From: Bacteroidales bacterium
GTDB lineage: Bacteria > Bacteroidota > Bacteroidia > Bacteroidales > UBA932
DNA length: 49,426 nt
Reading direction: 5' to 3'
NCBI GenBank assembly: GCA_017617715.1
Contig: JAFZVQ010000023.1
Coordinates: 1-49,426 of the forward strand
Of this stretch, positions 25,356-34,158 are shown in pieces. A program made the translations under genes and the position numbers. Within the stretch, counting starts at the first letter, position 1; every line of letters starts with the position of its first letter. Under the pieces are notes generated by a model, which was given only the letters and a program-made list of their open reading frames with translations, was not told the DNA's origin and did not search any database.

Positions 25356-26600
25356 ATGAAAAGGATCATCCGCTTGTTGACGTTTGCCGCTTTTGCTACC
25401 ACCTTTTTTGCCTGTTCGGGCACGCAGACTCAATCCGCCATTCCAGAAGACCTTAAGGGCACCTGGAGCGGTATTATAGATGGCCTCGGGCTCTCCATTG
25501 TCATGCACTTGCAAGACAGCTGCACTCTGGACTCGCCTGATCAGGGAGCGTATGGTCTCAAGGCCAATGCAAGTATGAAGGGGGATAATACCCTGCGAGT
25601 CAAGTTTTTGGATATGCCCGGCAGCTTTACCGGCTCCATTCAGGGAGACTCGCTGGTCGGAACCTTCTCCCAGATGACTTTAAAGAAGCGCCTCGCTTTG
25701 GGACGCGGAGAAATAGTGCGCAACCGTCCTCAGACTCCGGAACCTCCCTTCCCGTATGATACCGATGAAGTAAGCTTCGAGCATGACGGCATTGTGCTGG
25801 GTGGCACCCTGGCGACTCCGCACAATTGCAACCCCGGTGAGACAAGCGCCGTCGTGTTGGTGAGCGGCAGTGGTCAGCAGAACCGGGACGAAGAGTTGAT
25901 GGCGCACCGTCCGTTTGCTGTAATTGCAGACGCTCTTGCGCGCAATGGTATCGCCTCCCTCCGTTATGATGACCGCGGCTGTGGCAGCTCGGGTGGCACG
26001 TTCGAAGAAGCTACGACCTTCGATTTTGCGGATGATGCCCGGGCTGCAGTGCACTGTCTGCGTGAACGCGGATTCGGGAAGGTGGGTGTTATCGGCCACA
26101 GTGAAGGCGGGACCATAGCATTCATGCTCGGCGCCGATGAAGATGTCGCCCCTGATTTCATCGTGAGTCTTGCAGGCATGGTGGACAGGGGAGACAGCAC
26201 ACTCTTCAGGCAGGTGTCCCGGCAGATTGAGCTTCAGGGCGCGCCGAAGAAGTTATCCGGGTTCGCAGCGAGGGTCGCTTTGCGCAAGATGCTGAAGCAG
26301 AAGAGCGTATGGATGGATTGCTTTATCGCGCTCGATCCTGCGCCGTTTGTCGCTGAAGTAAAATGCCCTTTCCTGGCGCTTAATGGGGACAAAGATACGC
26401 AGGTGATACCTGAGTTTAACCTCAGTAAAATCGAGTCTCTCTGTCCGGCTGCCGACTGCCGCCTCTATCCTGGTTTGAACCATCTTTTCCAGCATTGCAC
26501 CACCGGCCTGACCGACGAGTACGCTCGGATTGAAGAGACAATATCGCCAGAGGTGCTGGCTGACATTGCGGAGTGGATAAGCGGGCGTAAAGCACAATAG
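25356..26600 (+). CDS. Alpha/beta hydrolase lipoprotein
   Basis: 414 residues. Signal peptide with lipobox FFAC (Cys about 20). Residues 30-140 form a beta-rich N-terminal domain (LKGTWSGIIDGLGLSIVMHLQ). The alpha/beta hydrolase domain follows: VLVSGSGQQNRDEE (oxyanion region), LRYDDRGCGSSGG, nucleophile elbow GHSEGG near residue 248, candidate acid in LNGDKDTQV, and catalytic His in YPGLNHLFQ. This arrangement is seen in Bacteroidetes esterase/acyl-hydrolase lipoproteins of unknown substrate. It lies between the transposase and the second palindrome, so it may have travelled with them. Confidence 0.85.
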   Translation: MKRIIRLLTFAAFATTFFACSGTQTQSAIPEDLKGTWSGIIDGLGLSIVMHLQDSCTLDSPDQGAYGLKANASMKGDNTLRVKFLDMPGSFTGSIQGDSLVGTFSQMTLKKRLALGRGEIVRNRPQTPEPPFPYDTDEVSFEHDGIVLGGTLATPHNCNPGETSAVVLVSGSGQQNRDEELMAHRPFAVIADALARNGIASLRYDDRGCGSSGGTFEEATTFDFADDARAAVHCLRERGFGKVGVIGHSEGGTIAFMLGADEDVAPDFIVSLAGMVDRGDSTLFRQVSRQIELQGAPKKLSGFAARVALRKMLKQKSVWMDCFIALDPAPFVAEVKCPFLALNGDKDTQVIPEFNLSKIESLCPAADCRLYPGLNHLFQHCTTGLTDEYARIEETISPEVLADIAEWISGRKAQ

Positions 26601-26616
26601 CCTGAGTGACAAAGCT

Positions 26617-26662
26617 TTACCGATTCCAAGTGCGGGTAAATGCCCCAACTTGGGATCGGTAA
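26617..26662. repeat. REP-like palindrome downstream of the hydrolase
   Basis: TTACCGATTCCAAGT (26617-26631) pairs with ACTTGGGATCGGTAA (26648-26662) with one mismatch. The core CCAAGTGCGGG...CCCCAACTTGG is the reverse complement of the core at 24242-24287. An outer repeat CGTAAAGC (26586-26593) / GCTTTACG (26679-26686) encloses it; its left arm falls in the last codons of the hydrolase. It also sits where two convergent genes end. Confidence 0.75.
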
Positions 26663-26718
26663 GTTATTGAGAGAGAGGGCTTTACGTATTACGGCTACGG
26701 CGGGTGCTGGGGAGGCGG

Positions 26719-27258
26719 CTAGCGGGCGGACTCGAAGAAGCTGAAGTGCACGCGGCCGTAGGAGCGCTCTTTGAGGAAACGGGGGTGCTCACGGAAGGAG
26801 TGCTCGGAGCCGTGCTCGAGGATAAAGTAGCTGCCGGGGTGGAGGATGCCGGCGTCCAGGACTTTGTCGGGGAGGCCCTCGATGCCCTCAAGGGCATAGG
26901 GCGGGTCGGCGAAGACTATGTCGAACTTTTCGCGACATATTGGGAGGAAGTCAAAGACGTTGGCATGGACCACCGTGACTTCCGGGAGGCCGAGGCGGCC
27001 GGCTTCGCGTTTTATGAAAGAAGCGTTGTCGCGGGACATTTCCACGCACCAGACATGACCGACACCTCGTGAAGCAAATTCGTAGGATACGGCGCCGGTG
27101 CCGCCGAACAGGTCGAGGACCTTCAGATCATCAAACTCATACTCGTTGTCCAGGATATTGAATAGACCCTCGCGGGCGAAGTCCGTCGTGGGCCTTGCCT
27201 TGTAACCCATAGGGGGGAAGATAGTCTTGCCCTTAAGGCGTCCGCCTATTATTCTCAT
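26719..27258 (-). CDS. rsmD: 16S rRNA (guanine-N2)-methyltransferase RsmD
   Basis: 179 residues. MRIIGGRLKGKTI at the start, RPTTDFAREGLFNIL, SAM-binding DLFGGTGAVSYEFASRG, and catalytic DPPYA (in FDIVFADPPYALEG) define RsmD, which methylates G966 of 16S rRNA. The ATG at 27258 overlaps the upstream stop (ATGA); a GTG two codons earlier is possible. Last gene of a three-gene run. Confidence 0.93.
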   Translation of the reverse strand: MRIIGGRLKGKTIFPPMGYKARPTTDFAREGLFNILDNEYEFDDLKVLDLFGGTGAVSYEFASRGVGHVWCVEMSRDNASFIKREAGRLGLPEVTVVHANVFDFLPICREKFDIVFADPPYALEGIEGLPDKVLDAGILHPGSYFILEHGSEHSFREHPRFLKERSYGRVHFSFFESAR

Positions 27259-27707
27259 ACGCACTCGACTGCCTTGAAGTAGCGGTACAGCGCCATTTCA
27301 TTTTCGGCGGAAAGTTTGTGGCGGAATCGTATAGTGGTCACTTCCGGGTTTAGCTGGAGGGACTTCAGCGCGAGGAAAATGAAATACTGAGCAGTCGTGA
27401 AATCAGGGGCATTGTAGGAATTGGCGAGCAGAAGGCTGCGGCCCTGCCCCACGGCCATGGACAACTCCCCGTCCCGCCATGAGCAAAGCAGTTTGTTGTA
27501 CTCGCTGCATGAAGGCAGCTCCTGCAGAATATCAAAAATCTCCGGAGGGGTGTCGGCCCCGCCGGAGACATTGTATATCAGCACAGCCCCGAAATGGGGA
27601 ATCTGCTTATGGAATACCTTGTCGGATTCCGCCACGAGCGCGACCTCGGCAAGCGCTTCACGCGCGGTGGCCGGATCGAAGAATCCTTCAGGTACAAGGG
27701 TGAACAC
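27255..27707 (-). CDS. DUF3822 family protein, short form
   Basis: 150 residues from a GTG start. The region FTLVPEGFF, VYN-like strands, MAVGQGRSLLLANSYNAPDFTTAQYFIFLAL matches the central and C-terminal part of DUF3822, a Bacteroidetes family found directly before rsmD. Full-length members are roughly 250-280 residues with an extra N-terminal part; here the upstream gene stops only five bases before the GTG. The protein is either a natural short form or N-terminally truncated. Function unknown. Confidence 0.7.
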   Translation of the reverse strand: MFTLVPEGFFDPATAREALAEVALVAESDKVFHKQIPHFGAVLIYNVSGGADTPPEIFDILQELPSCSEYNKLLCSWRDGELSMAVGQGRSLLLANSYNAPDFTTAQYFIFLALKSLQLNPEVTTIRFRHKLSAENEMALYRYFKAVECV

Positions 27708-27712
27708 CTGGA

Positions 27713-28405
27713 CTACTCCCAGTTGCCGGCGTTGTTGTTCGGGGCGGTCACGCTGCCGACCTGAAGGCCCTCGTATTTGTTCTGGTCTTTGCGGTCGGCA
27801 TCGAGATTGATGCGGAGCTGGTTGTCGAGACCCTTGAGGAGGAGCTTATAGGGCATCTTCGCCTCGAAGAGGGGCACCGGCACGCCGGAGACCATGTGGG
27901 TCTCGGCGGTCATCTGCACGGGCTCGCCGCCGGAGAATGGAATGAATCCGAGGGAGTCGATGCAGAAATTGTCCCTGCGGAGGAACAGTGTATCCTTCAC
28001 GGGTATGAGGGTGGCAACGGAGAAGACAAGATTCTTGTCGCCGGCTTCGTAAAGCTCAAGGAGCTTCTGGGGCGTGATCTTACGGTTGGCCTTCTTGATC
28101 TTTTCGGTGTGGGCCCAGGCGATGGAGTCGTCGGCGGAACCGATCTGCATGACGACGGACATCTTGCCGGTCTCGTAGAAATTCTTCAGGGAGTCGATTG
28201 TGGAGACGAACTTGCCGTTGACACTCTTGTAGGCCACCTGAAGGGTGCGGATGTCTTTAAGGCGCTGGATGGCCACGGCTTCGCGTTTTTCTTTCTGCTT
28301 GTTGAAGTTGACGGGCTTCATGATGCTGCGGTAGATTGCGAACACAAGTCCGGCGATTGCGAGGCAGAGGACGACCTCCAGAACGATCTTTAATGCTTTG
28401 TTCAT
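27713..28405 (-). CDS. Membrane-anchored protein of unknown function
   Basis: 230 residues. One N-terminal membrane segment (IVLEVVLCLAIAGLVFAIY, about 7-25), then a charged region and QRLKDIRTLQVAYKSVNGKF, followed by a periplasmic domain of mixed strands (LFLRRDNFCIDSLGF, VSGVPVPLFEAKMPYKLLL). The C-terminus is polar. A single anchor followed by a helix resembles pilin-like architecture, but no prepilin cleavage site is seen. First gene of the run ending in rsmD. The start is set by ATG 28405, because the longer frame to 28564 overlaps the divergent gene. Confidence 0.75.
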   Translation of the reverse strand: MNKALKIVLEVVLCLAIAGLVFAIYRSIMKPVNFNKQKEKREAVAIQRLKDIRTLQVAYKSVNGKFVSTIDSLKNFYETGKMSVVMQIGSADDSIAWAHTEKIKKANRKITPQKLLELYEAGDKNLVFSVATLIPVKDTLFLRRDNFCIDSLGFIPFSGGEPVQMTAETHMVSGVPVPLFEAKMPYKLLLKGLDNQLRINLDADRKDQNKYEGLQVGSVTAPNNNAGNWE

Positions 28406-28437
28406 TTTATATTTTCTTATTTGTTTCCAAAGTCGGA

Positions 28438-28445
28438 CAAAGTTA
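28438..28445 (-). promoter_or_regulatory. -7 element for the 28405-to-26719 operon
   Basis: TAACTTTG on the minus strand, an exact TAnnTTTG, 33 bases before the start at 28405. Confidence 0.5.
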
Positions 28446-28477
28446 AAAAAATGATTTATGAAATGCAATAATATTGT

Positions 28478-28485
28478 TAAATTTG
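28478..28485 (+). promoter_or_regulatory. -7 element for the DHH gene
   Basis: TAAATTTG, an exact TAnnTTTG. With transcription starting near 28492, the GTG at 28490 would lie outside the mRNA, which favours ATG 28499. Confidence 0.5.
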
Positions 28486-28498
28486 CATCGTGAATAAT

Positions 28499-29545
28499 AT
28501 GGAAAAGGTTCCTGTGCTGAGCGGGTGGATTGACGGAGCGTCCGTCATAACCACCGTCTGCCACGCCCGTCCCGACGGCGACGCGGCCGGCAGCAGCATC
28601 GCCATGGCTGCATATCTGCGGGCCTGCAGGGGCAAGGACGCCGTGGCCGTGTTCCCCAGTTCATTTCCCGCGACCCTGGACTTCCTTCTGGACGGCGCCG
28701 AGGCCATATTCGCCGACACCGACCCCGGAGCCGCGGCTGCGAGAATCCAGGCCTCCGACCTCCTCATCTGTCTGGATTTCAACACTATATCCCGCACAGA
28801 AGCCCTGGAGGAGACCGTCCGCTCGTTCAAAGGACGCAAGGTCCTGATCGACCACCACGAAGACCCGCGCACCGAAGAATTCAGCCTCTGCTTCAGCGAA
28901 ACCGGGATTTCTTCAACCTGCGAGCTTCTCTATGAGATACTGCTCACCATGCCGGACATCAGCGGGGACGCCTCCGCGCTCCCTGCCCTGACGTCCACGG
29001 CCCTGATGACGGGCATGACCACCGATACCAACAATTTCGCCAATTCCGTCTATCCCGGCACGCTCAGGATGGCCTCCGGGCTGCTTGCCGCCGGCGTGGA
29101 CCGGGACTCCATAATCGACCATATCTACTGCAGCGAACGCCCCAACCGCCTCGCCGCGCAGGGCGAAATGCTTTCGAAATGCATGCATTTGCTCCCCTGC
29201 GGCGCTGCCTGCACCATATTCGACAACGCATTCATGGCGCGCCACGGCCTGCGCGAAGGCGAGACCGAGGGCTTCGTGAACCTGCCGCTTGCCATAAAGG
29301 ACGTGCGTCTCAGCGTATTCGCCCGTGAAGACAAGGATTTCTTCCGCGTGTCCGTGCGCTCCAAGAAAGGGGTGTCCGCACGCATCCTCGCCCGCGACTT
29401 CTTCCACGGCGGCGGCCATGAGCAGGCTGCCGGAGGACGGGTGTACATCCCCGCCGACGTGGCCTCGGCCGATCAGGTGGAATCCTACATAGAACGCATC
29501 ACGGCACGGTTCCTGCAAGAAAACGCATCCGTCGCAAAACAATGA
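28499..29545 (+). CDS. DHH-family phosphoesterase (NrnA-like oligoribonuclease/pAp phosphatase)
   Basis: 348 residues. DHH domain motifs in order: CHARPDGDAAGSS near 22-33, LLICLDFN near 90, VLIDHHEDP near 118, and MTGMTTDTNNFANS near 168. The C-terminal DHHA1 domain has SVRSKKGVSARILARDFFHGGGHEQAAGG. Such enzymes degrade nanoRNAs and 3'-phosphoadenosine 5'-phosphate with Mn2+. Its stop overlaps the next ATG (ATGA). Confidence 0.9.
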   Translation: MEKVPVLSGWIDGASVITTVCHARPDGDAAGSSIAMAAYLRACRGKDAVAVFPSSFPATLDFLLDGAEAIFADTDPGAAAARIQASDLLICLDFNTISRTEALEETVRSFKGRKVLIDHHEDPRTEEFSLCFSETGISSTCELLYEILLTMPDISGDASALPALTSTALMTGMTTDTNNFANSVYPGTLRMASGLLAAGVDRDSIIDHIYCSERPNRLAAQGEMLSKCMHLLPCGAACTIFDNAFMARHGLREGETEGFVNLPLAIKDVRLSVFAREDKDFFRVSVRSKKGVSARILARDFFHGGGHEQAAGGRVYIPADVASADQVESYIERITARFLQENASVAKQ

Positions 29546-30603
29546 AAATGAAGAAAACACTGATATACATCCTCGCCGCCGCCTGCATCCTGACCGGGTG
29601 CGCAAAGACAGTCACGGTGACCAGCAACCAGGCAGCCAAGCGCTACCTCGACGCCTGGGTGCACGTCCAGAAGCAGAAACATCCGGACTATCTCTGGAAG
29701 CAGACCCCCCTCGGCTCATGGATACTGGAAGAGACCGTAGGCAACGGCCCGACCCTCACGGAATTCGATGATTCACTGTACCTGAGGGTCAACTACACCT
29801 ATTACAGCCTGGACGGAGACATATCATCCACCACCTCCGCCAAACTGTCCCAGCAGCTTGGCACATATGTGGAGAACAACTACTATGGCCCCCAGATCTG
29901 GTATGCCAACAGCATATATGCAGGTCTCGAAGAACTGGTCAAGGGCATGAAGGCGGGCGGCCGCCGCAAGGCTGTCATCCCCGGATGGCTCCAGACCAGC
30001 ACCCGCTGCGAGACGGCCGAGGAGTACCTTGCCCTCGCCGACGACAAGGTGGGCACTTCCCAGATCTTCGACATCGAGCTTGTGGAGCATTTCCTCGGCG
30101 TCAGCGACTGGGAAATAGATTCCATCAGCCGCTATCTGGTACGCCATTTCCCTTCCGTCTACGGCAGCGATCCCGTAAAGGCCAGGGCCGATTCTTCCGG
30201 CGCCCACGGATTCTACTACATCCGCAGGGATGCGCCCTCGGAAGAAAAGGAACTTAAGGACACCACCGTGTACATCAACTACACCGGCCGTCTGCTCAAC
30301 GGCACCGTCTTCGACACTTGCGTACGCGACACTGCAATGTTCTATGGAATCTATTCCAAGGACCGCACCTACGGCCCCGTGGCAATAAGCTATGGTTCCG
30401 AGTGGTCGGACTGCAAGATGGGAGCGGAGAGCACAAGCGTCATAAAAGGCTTTGCCCGCACGCTGTGGGCGATGAAACCGTTCGAAAAAGGGACCGGCGT
30501 ATTCTTCTCCCCGCTGGGGTATTCATATAGCGGCTCCGGTGGCACGATACCCGCATACTCACCACTCCGTTTCGATATCGAACTGGTCGCTAATCCGAAC
30601 TGA
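29542..30603 (+). CDS. FKBP-type peptidyl-prolyl isomerase lipoprotein, two FKBP-like domains
   Basis: 353 residues. Lipoprotein signal with Cys20 (ILTGC). Two FKBP-like regions: about 65-185 (LRVNYTYYSLDG, LEELVKGMKAGGRRKAVIP) and about 240-350 (VYINYTGRLLNGTVFDTC, MKPFEKGTGVFFSP, GTIPAYSPLRFDIELV). Both have the ends of the fold but lack some aromatic active-site residues, and the second has an insertion, so one may be only a chaperone domain. It would act on folding at the outer membrane. It overlaps both neighbours. Confidence 0.85.
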   Translation: MKMKKTLIYILAAACILTGCAKTVTVTSNQAAKRYLDAWVHVQKQKHPDYLWKQTPLGSWILEETVGNGPTLTEFDDSLYLRVNYTYYSLDGDISSTTSAKLSQQLGTYVENNYYGPQIWYANSIYAGLEELVKGMKAGGRRKAVIPGWLQTSTRCETAEEYLALADDKVGTSQIFDIELVEHFLGVSDWEIDSISRYLVRHFPSVYGSDPVKARADSSGAHGFYYIRRDAPSEEKELKDTTVYINYTGRLLNGTVFDTCVRDTAMFYGIYSKDRTYGPVAISYGSEWSDCKMGAESTSVIKGFARTLWAMKPFEKGTGVFFSPLGYSYSGSGGTIPAYSPLRFDIELVANPN

Positions 30604-32045
30604 TGATGGAGGGGAAGTCTTCCGCTCCGCTTGAGCTAGGAACAGAACGAATAGGCACTCTGTTGCGCAGGTACGCCGTCCCGGGCATCATAGCCCAGAC
30701 GGCAGCTTCGTTATATAACATAGTGGACAGCATCTACATCGGGCACATTCCCGACGTGGGCTCGTACGCTATTTCCGGCCTTGCCGTGACCTTCCCGCTC
30801 ATGAATATCAGCATAGCCCTCGGTACCCTCGTTGGGGTGGGGGCGATGACGCTGATTTCCATCCTGCTGGGGCAGAAGAACTACAAAGCTGCCGGCAAGG
30901 TGCTCTCCAATACCCTCACGCTCAATACCATAATCGGCATTGTCTTCACCGTGGTGGCCCTGCCGTTCCTGGATCCGATACTGTATTTCTTCGGCGCCAG
31001 CGAAAGGACACTGCCGTTTGCCAGGGACTACATGACCATCATAATCCTTGGCAACACCTTCTCCCACCTGATGCACGGATTCAACGGCATTATACGCTGT
31101 TCCGGTCATCCGCGCACGGCCATGGGCCTGACGCTTTTTACGGTGATTTTCAACGCCATACTGGACCCTTTGTTTATTTTTGGCCTCGGCCTCGGCATAC
31201 GCGGCGCCGCAATCGCCACCGTGATATGCCAGATACTCGCCCTTGCCTACACCCTCCGGTTCCTCTCCGACAAGCGCCGCTTCCTGCATTTCGGCAAGCC
31301 TCTCTTCCAGCTTGACATGCCGGTGGCCAGGCAGTCGCTCGCCATCGGCCTCGGGCCTTTCATGATGAACCTTGCCGCCAGCCTGGTGGCTCTCTTCGTG
31401 AACCAGCAGCTCCGCAAGTACGGTGGCGACCTTGCGATCGGCGCCTTCGGCATCGTGAACCGCTTCACCATGTTGTTCATCATGGTGTGCATGGGCTTCA
31501 ACCAGGGGCTGCAGCCCATCGCCGGCTACAATTATGGCGCCCGGCAGTATCATCGTGTGCGGGAAGTCTTTGTGCTGACGGCCAAATGGGAGGTGCTGGT
31601 GACCACGGCCTGTTTCCTGATAGCGATGGTGGTGCCCGGCATGGCCGTGCGTATGTTCACCAGCGACCCGGAATTGGTGGCGCTTTCATCCAGGGGCCTG
31701 CGGATCATGAATTCGGGCTTCGCCCTTGTGGGCTTCGGGATAGCGTCCGGCAACCTTTTCCAGTGCCTTGGAATGGTGCGCAAATCGATTTTCCTGTCCC
31801 TCTCCCGCCAGCTACTGTTCCTTCTGCCGCTCATTTACACCCTGCCTCTCTGGTTCAGCGAGGCGGGCGTCTGGGTCAGTTTCCCCATATCGGACGGCTT
31901 GAATATATTGATATCTGCCGTATTGATTGTCAATCTTTTCCGTAAATTCAACAGGCTTGCCGACGGGGAAGATGCATCGGTGCTGGGGCAGGAGGCCACC
32001 GCCGGACTTGAAGCAAGCTTTGGCAAGCAGGATGTGGAAATCTGA
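30603..32045 (+). CDS. MATE-family efflux transporter
   Basis: 480 residues with 12 predicted membrane helices in two related halves, the normal MATE size. First-helix pattern RYAVPGIIAQTAASLYNIVDSIYIGH, and the second-half FNQGLQPIAGYNYGARQYHRV, are typical of the DinF/MepA-like branch. It would export cationic compounds driven by Na+ or H+. It starts inside the previous stop (TGATG). The substrate is unknown. Confidence 0.9.
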   Translation: MMEGKSSAPLELGTERIGTLLRRYAVPGIIAQTAASLYNIVDSIYIGHIPDVGSYAISGLAVTFPLMNISIALGTLVGVGAMTLISILLGQKNYKAAGKVLSNTLTLNTIIGIVFTVVALPFLDPILYFFGASERTLPFARDYMTIIILGNTFSHLMHGFNGIIRCSGHPRTAMGLTLFTVIFNAILDPLFIFGLGLGIRGAAIATVICQILALAYTLRFLSDKRRFLHFGKPLFQLDMPVARQSLAIGLGPFMMNLAASLVALFVNQQLRKYGGDLAIGAFGIVNRFTMLFIMVCMGFNQGLQPIAGYNYGARQYHRVREVFVLTAKWEVLVTTACFLIAMVVPGMAVRMFTSDPELVALSSRGLRIMNSGFALVGFGIASGNLFQCLGMVRKSIFLSLSRQLLFLLPLIYTLPLWFSEAGVWVSFPISDGLNILISAVLIVNLFRKFNRLADGEDASVLGQEATAGLEASFGKQDVEI

Positions 32046-32053
32046 TTTTTCAT

Positions 32054-32061
32054 TATATTTG
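32054..32061 (+). promoter_or_regulatory. -7 element for prfB
   Basis: TATATTTG, an exact TAnnTTTG, 20 bases before ATG 32082 and just after the MATE stop, so prfB likely starts its own transcript. Confidence 0.5.
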
Positions 32062-32081
32062 CAGGTTAAAAGTTCAGCGAA

Positions 32082-33149
32082 ATGATCAACCCGGAACAGG
32101 TAAAGGATTTGGGACTCCGCGTGGAAACCCTGCGCAAGTGCTTGAAAATAGACGAGAAGCGTGGCGTGGTTTCCGAAAAGGAGGCCGTCAGCCAGGCGCC
32201 CGGTTTCTGGGACGACCCCAAGGCGGCGGAGGCCTTCCTGAAGGAACTGAACTCCGTCAAGTCCTGGGTCACATCCTTCGACAAACTCCGCTCGCAGGTC
32301 GAAGACCTTGACGTGCTGCTGGAGCTCGACCCTGAAGGGGAAGACACCGATGTGGCCTACGCCGAAGCCGTGAAGGCTGTCGAAGACATGGAACTGAAGA
32401 ACATGCTCGGGGCCGAAGGCGACAACCTGGGCGCCGTGCTGACCATTAATTCCGGCGCCGGTGGCACGGAAGCCAACGACTGGAGCGCCATGCTGATGCG
32501 CATGTACGTCCGCTGGGGCGAGCGCAACGGCTACAAGATGACCACCACCGAATTCATCGAAGGCGACGAAGCAGGCATAAAATCCTGCACCATACAGTTT
32601 GAAGGCGACTTCGCCTACGGCTACCTGAAGGCCGAATCCGGCGTCCACCGCCTCGTGCGCATATCCCCGTTCAACGCCCAGGGCAAGCGCCAGACCACCT
32701 TCAGCAGCGTGTTCGTGTATCCGCTCGTCGACGACAGCATCAACATAGAAATCAATCCGTCCGACATCGAGTGGGACACTTTCCGCAGCGGCGGCCACGG
32801 CGGCCAGAACGTCAACAAGGTCGAGACCGGCGTGCGCGTGCGCCACATCCCCACAGGTATAACGGTTGAGAACACGGAGACCCGCTCCCAGCAGGACAAC
32901 CGCCAGCGCGCCCTCCTCATCCTGAAATCCCGTCTCTACGACATCGAGCTCAAGAAACGCCAGGAGAAGCAGGCGGAGCTCGAAGGCCAGAAGAAGAAGA
33001 TAGAATGGGGCAGCCAGATCCGCTCCTACGTGCTGCACCCCTACCGCATGGTCAAAGACCTGCGCACCGGCTACGAGACCGCCGACACCCAGGGCGTCCT
33101 GGACGGCGACCTCAACGCCTTCATGAAGGAATTCCTGATGAACCAATAA
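32082..33149 (+). CDS. prfB: Peptide chain release factor 2
   Basis: 355 residues. RF2 reads UGA and UAA stops: the SPF tripeptide anticodon appears in VRISPFNAQG (about 205), and the catalytic GGQ is in SGGHGGQNVNK (about 240). The frame is continuous through the region where many RF2 genes carry an in-frame UGA and +1 frameshift (here TLRKCLKIDEKRG), so the usual autoregulatory frameshift is absent. Confidence 0.95.
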   Translation: MINPEQVKDLGLRVETLRKCLKIDEKRGVVSEKEAVSQAPGFWDDPKAAEAFLKELNSVKSWVTSFDKLRSQVEDLDVLLELDPEGEDTDVAYAEAVKAVEDMELKNMLGAEGDNLGAVLTINSGAGGTEANDWSAMLMRMYVRWGERNGYKMTTTEFIEGDEAGIKSCTIQFEGDFAYGYLKAESGVHRLVRISPFNAQGKRQTTFSSVFVYPLVDDSINIEINPSDIEWDTFRSGGHGGQNVNKVETGVRVRHIPTGITVENTETRSQQDNRQRALLILKSRLYDIELKKRQEKQAELEGQKKKIEWGSQIRSYVLHPYRMVKDLRTGYETADTQGVLDGDLNAFMKEFLMNQ

Positions 33150-33165
33150 AACAGTGCCCTGAATT

Positions 33166-34074
33166 ATGGCGCACGAACATCACCACCACCATCATCACGA
33201 CGCCGCGGACATCCAGTCCCTCAAGGGCGTTTATACGCTTTCCATTATCCTGAACCTCGCGTTCGTGCTCATAGAGGCGGGCGTTGGCATCTGGGGCAAG
33301 TCGCTCGGCCTGCTCTCCGATGCCGGCCACAACCTCAGCGACGTTTTCTCTCTGCTCCTGGCTATTGTGGCCCTTAGGCTTGCAGCCACAAAGAGCACCA
33401 AGACAATGACTTACGGCTACCGCAAGGGTTCCGTGCTGATTTCCTTGCTGAACGCCATTATCCTGCTGGTCGCCGTTGGCGCCATCCTTGTGGAGAGTAT
33501 ACACAAGTTCCGTGAGCCGGTCGACGTTAACGGCGGCGCAGTCGCCTGGACTGCCGGCGCGGGCATACTGGTGAACGGTTTCACCGCATTCCTGCTGATG
33601 AAACACCGCAAAAACGACCTCAATGCGCATGGCGCCTTCCTGCACATGGCGGCTGACACGCTGGTATCGGTCGGAGTGCTGGTCTCAGGTGTTGTAATAT
33701 CGTTCACCGGCTGGAATTTCATCGATCCGGTCATAGGTATCGTGGTGGCCATAATCATCCTTGCCGGCACCTGGGAGCTGCTTTCCGAAAGCCTTCGCCT
33801 TAGCGTCGACGCCGTGCCGGAGAGCATCGACAGCGATGAAATCCTAAAGCACATGAAGGAGGTTCCGGGTGTGAAGGACGTCCACCACGTCCATATCTGG
33901 CCCATCAGCACCACGGAGACCGCCCTCACTGCCCATGCCGTCATTGCAGACGGCACTGAGCCCGAAACTGCTGTCGCTGCCATCAAACAGGAACTCAAGG
34001 AGCACGGAATAGTTCACGCCACCATAGAGACGGAGCGTGACGGATACGAATGCGCGGATCGCGAGTGCCGCTGA
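33166..34074 (+). CDS. Cation diffusion facilitator (zinc/cobalt exporter)
   Basis: 302 residues, six membrane helices, then a cytoplasmic domain. The metal site is visible as LLSDAGHNLSD (helix 2, about 48-58) and HMAADTLVS (helix 5). The N-terminus has a run of seven His (MAHEHHHHHHHD), a metal-binding tail seen in CzcD/ZitB-like members. The C-terminal domain has VHHVHIWPIS. It exports Zn2+, Co2+ or Cd2+ in exchange for protons. It follows prfB after 16 bases, probably on the same transcript. Confidence 0.92.
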   Translation: MAHEHHHHHHHDAADIQSLKGVYTLSIILNLAFVLIEAGVGIWGKSLGLLSDAGHNLSDVFSLLLAIVALRLAATKSTKTMTYGYRKGSVLISLLNAIILLVAVGAILVESIHKFREPVDVNGGAVAWTAGAGILVNGFTAFLLMKHRKNDLNAHGAFLHMAADTLVSVGVLVSGVVISFTGWNFIDPVIGIVVAIIILAGTWELLSESLRLSVDAVPESIDSDEILKHMKEVPGVKDVHHVHIWPISTTETALTAHAVIADGTEPETAVAAIKQELKEHGIVHATIETERDGYECADRECR

Positions 34075-34105
34075 GCTGTTTTTTGTCCAACGTAAGCCCA
34101 AAAGA

Positions 34106-34137
34106 TTTGCAGAGGTGGGACCGATTGGTTATCTTTG
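34106..34137 (+). promoter_or_regulatory. Promoter for fumarase-serB
   Basis: TTTG (34106-34109), 20 bases, then TATCTTTG (34130-34137). This is a full match to the Bacteroidetes consensus in both boxes and spacing. Confidence 0.65.
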
Positions 34138-34158
34138 CAAGACAAACCAGTAACTGTT

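Noticed and set aside
31812-33146. 444-codon minus-strand frame opposite prfB
   Set aside because: Shadow of RF2, which has intact SPF and GGQ motifs.
33166-33200. Engineered His-tag at the start of the CDF gene
   Set aside because: His-rich N-termini are natural in zinc-exporting CDF proteins, and the surrounding sequence is native.
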